Source: Planctomycetota bacterium (GTDB lineage: Bacteria > Planctomycetota > Phycisphaerae > FEN-1346 > JAACEH01). Taken from it: a stretch of DNA of 12,020 nt. Position 1 is the stretch's first letter. Each line of letters starts with the position of its first letter. Shown here in pieces: positions 12,002-12,020 of the stretch. The notes beneath the pieces are model-generated. The model was not told the origin of the DNA. It worked only from the letters and a program-made list of their open reading frames with translations, and ran no database searches. Location of the stretch: contig JAFGPY010000446.1 in NCBI GenBank assembly GCA_016935955.1, forward strand, positions 1-12,020, given 5' to 3'. The position numbers were made by a program, and so were the translations under genes.

Positions 12002-12020
12002 ATGGGCAGACGACGAAAGA
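12002..12020 (+). CDS. Start of a gene running off the window (first six codons)
   Basis: AGGAG (11991-11995) lies six bases before an ATG at 12002, followed by codons for Gly-Arg-Arg-Arg-Lys. The ribosome site is good, but only six codons are visible. The basic N-terminus and the short leader after the possible insertion-sequence end at 11935 would fit a transposase; this is a guess. Confidence 0.4.

Overview
The window is GC-rich DNA, most likely from a member of the Planctomycetota. The best evidence is a LEPR-XLL-like motif at the N-terminus of a large repetitive surface protein at the left edge, together with the planctomycete-style pairing of a site-2-protease/HlyD fusion with a GAF/HlyD fusion. 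I infer this phylum from protein architecture; no rRNA or other marker is present.

Left part (1-5539, all minus strand). In transcription order there is a GAF-GAF-transmembrane-HlyD protein (5539-3611), a PqqD-like/M50 site-2-protease/HlyD fusion (3491-1320), and then the first 266 residues of a LEPR-XLL surface protein (798 to the window edge). The spacers carry palindromic intergenic repeats: two hairpins at 3521-3585 and a 41-bp tandem repeat at 1197-1300. The two membrane proteins look like a non-standard export or efflux assembly, and the surface protein is a plausible but unproven client.

Middle (5679-7488, plus strand). An ECF sigma factor, an overlapping membrane anti-sigma factor with a metallothionein-like cysteine cluster in its extracytoplasmic domain, and a small membrane-anchored peptide with 12 cysteines form a compact regulatory unit. 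The sequence GGAACCC, a 14- or 15-base spacer and CCGTT occurs both before the sigma gene and before the cysteine-rich peptide gene. This fits an autoregulated ECF sigma factor that also drives the peptide, possibly in response to metal or thiol stress.

Right-middle (7598-9528, minus strand). A tRNA-Ala(CGC) with a strong sigma-70 promoter is followed by an intrinsic terminator. An alkaline-phosphatase-superfamily protein starts 17 nt past the terminator T-run, and a STAS-domain protein follows it. The tRNA has C instead of the near-universal U at position 55. The phosphatase-like protein lacks several classical metal ligands.

Right part (9589-12020, plus strand). This holds a 33-residue membrane peptide with its own promoter and terminator, folE (GTP cyclohydrolase I) with its own promoter, and a 521-bp gene-free stretch with a promoter and a 17-bp palindrome. 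An ArsR-type repressor gene with a strong terminator, an unrecognised 102-residue protein and the first codons of another gene, possibly in an insertion sequence, complete the window.
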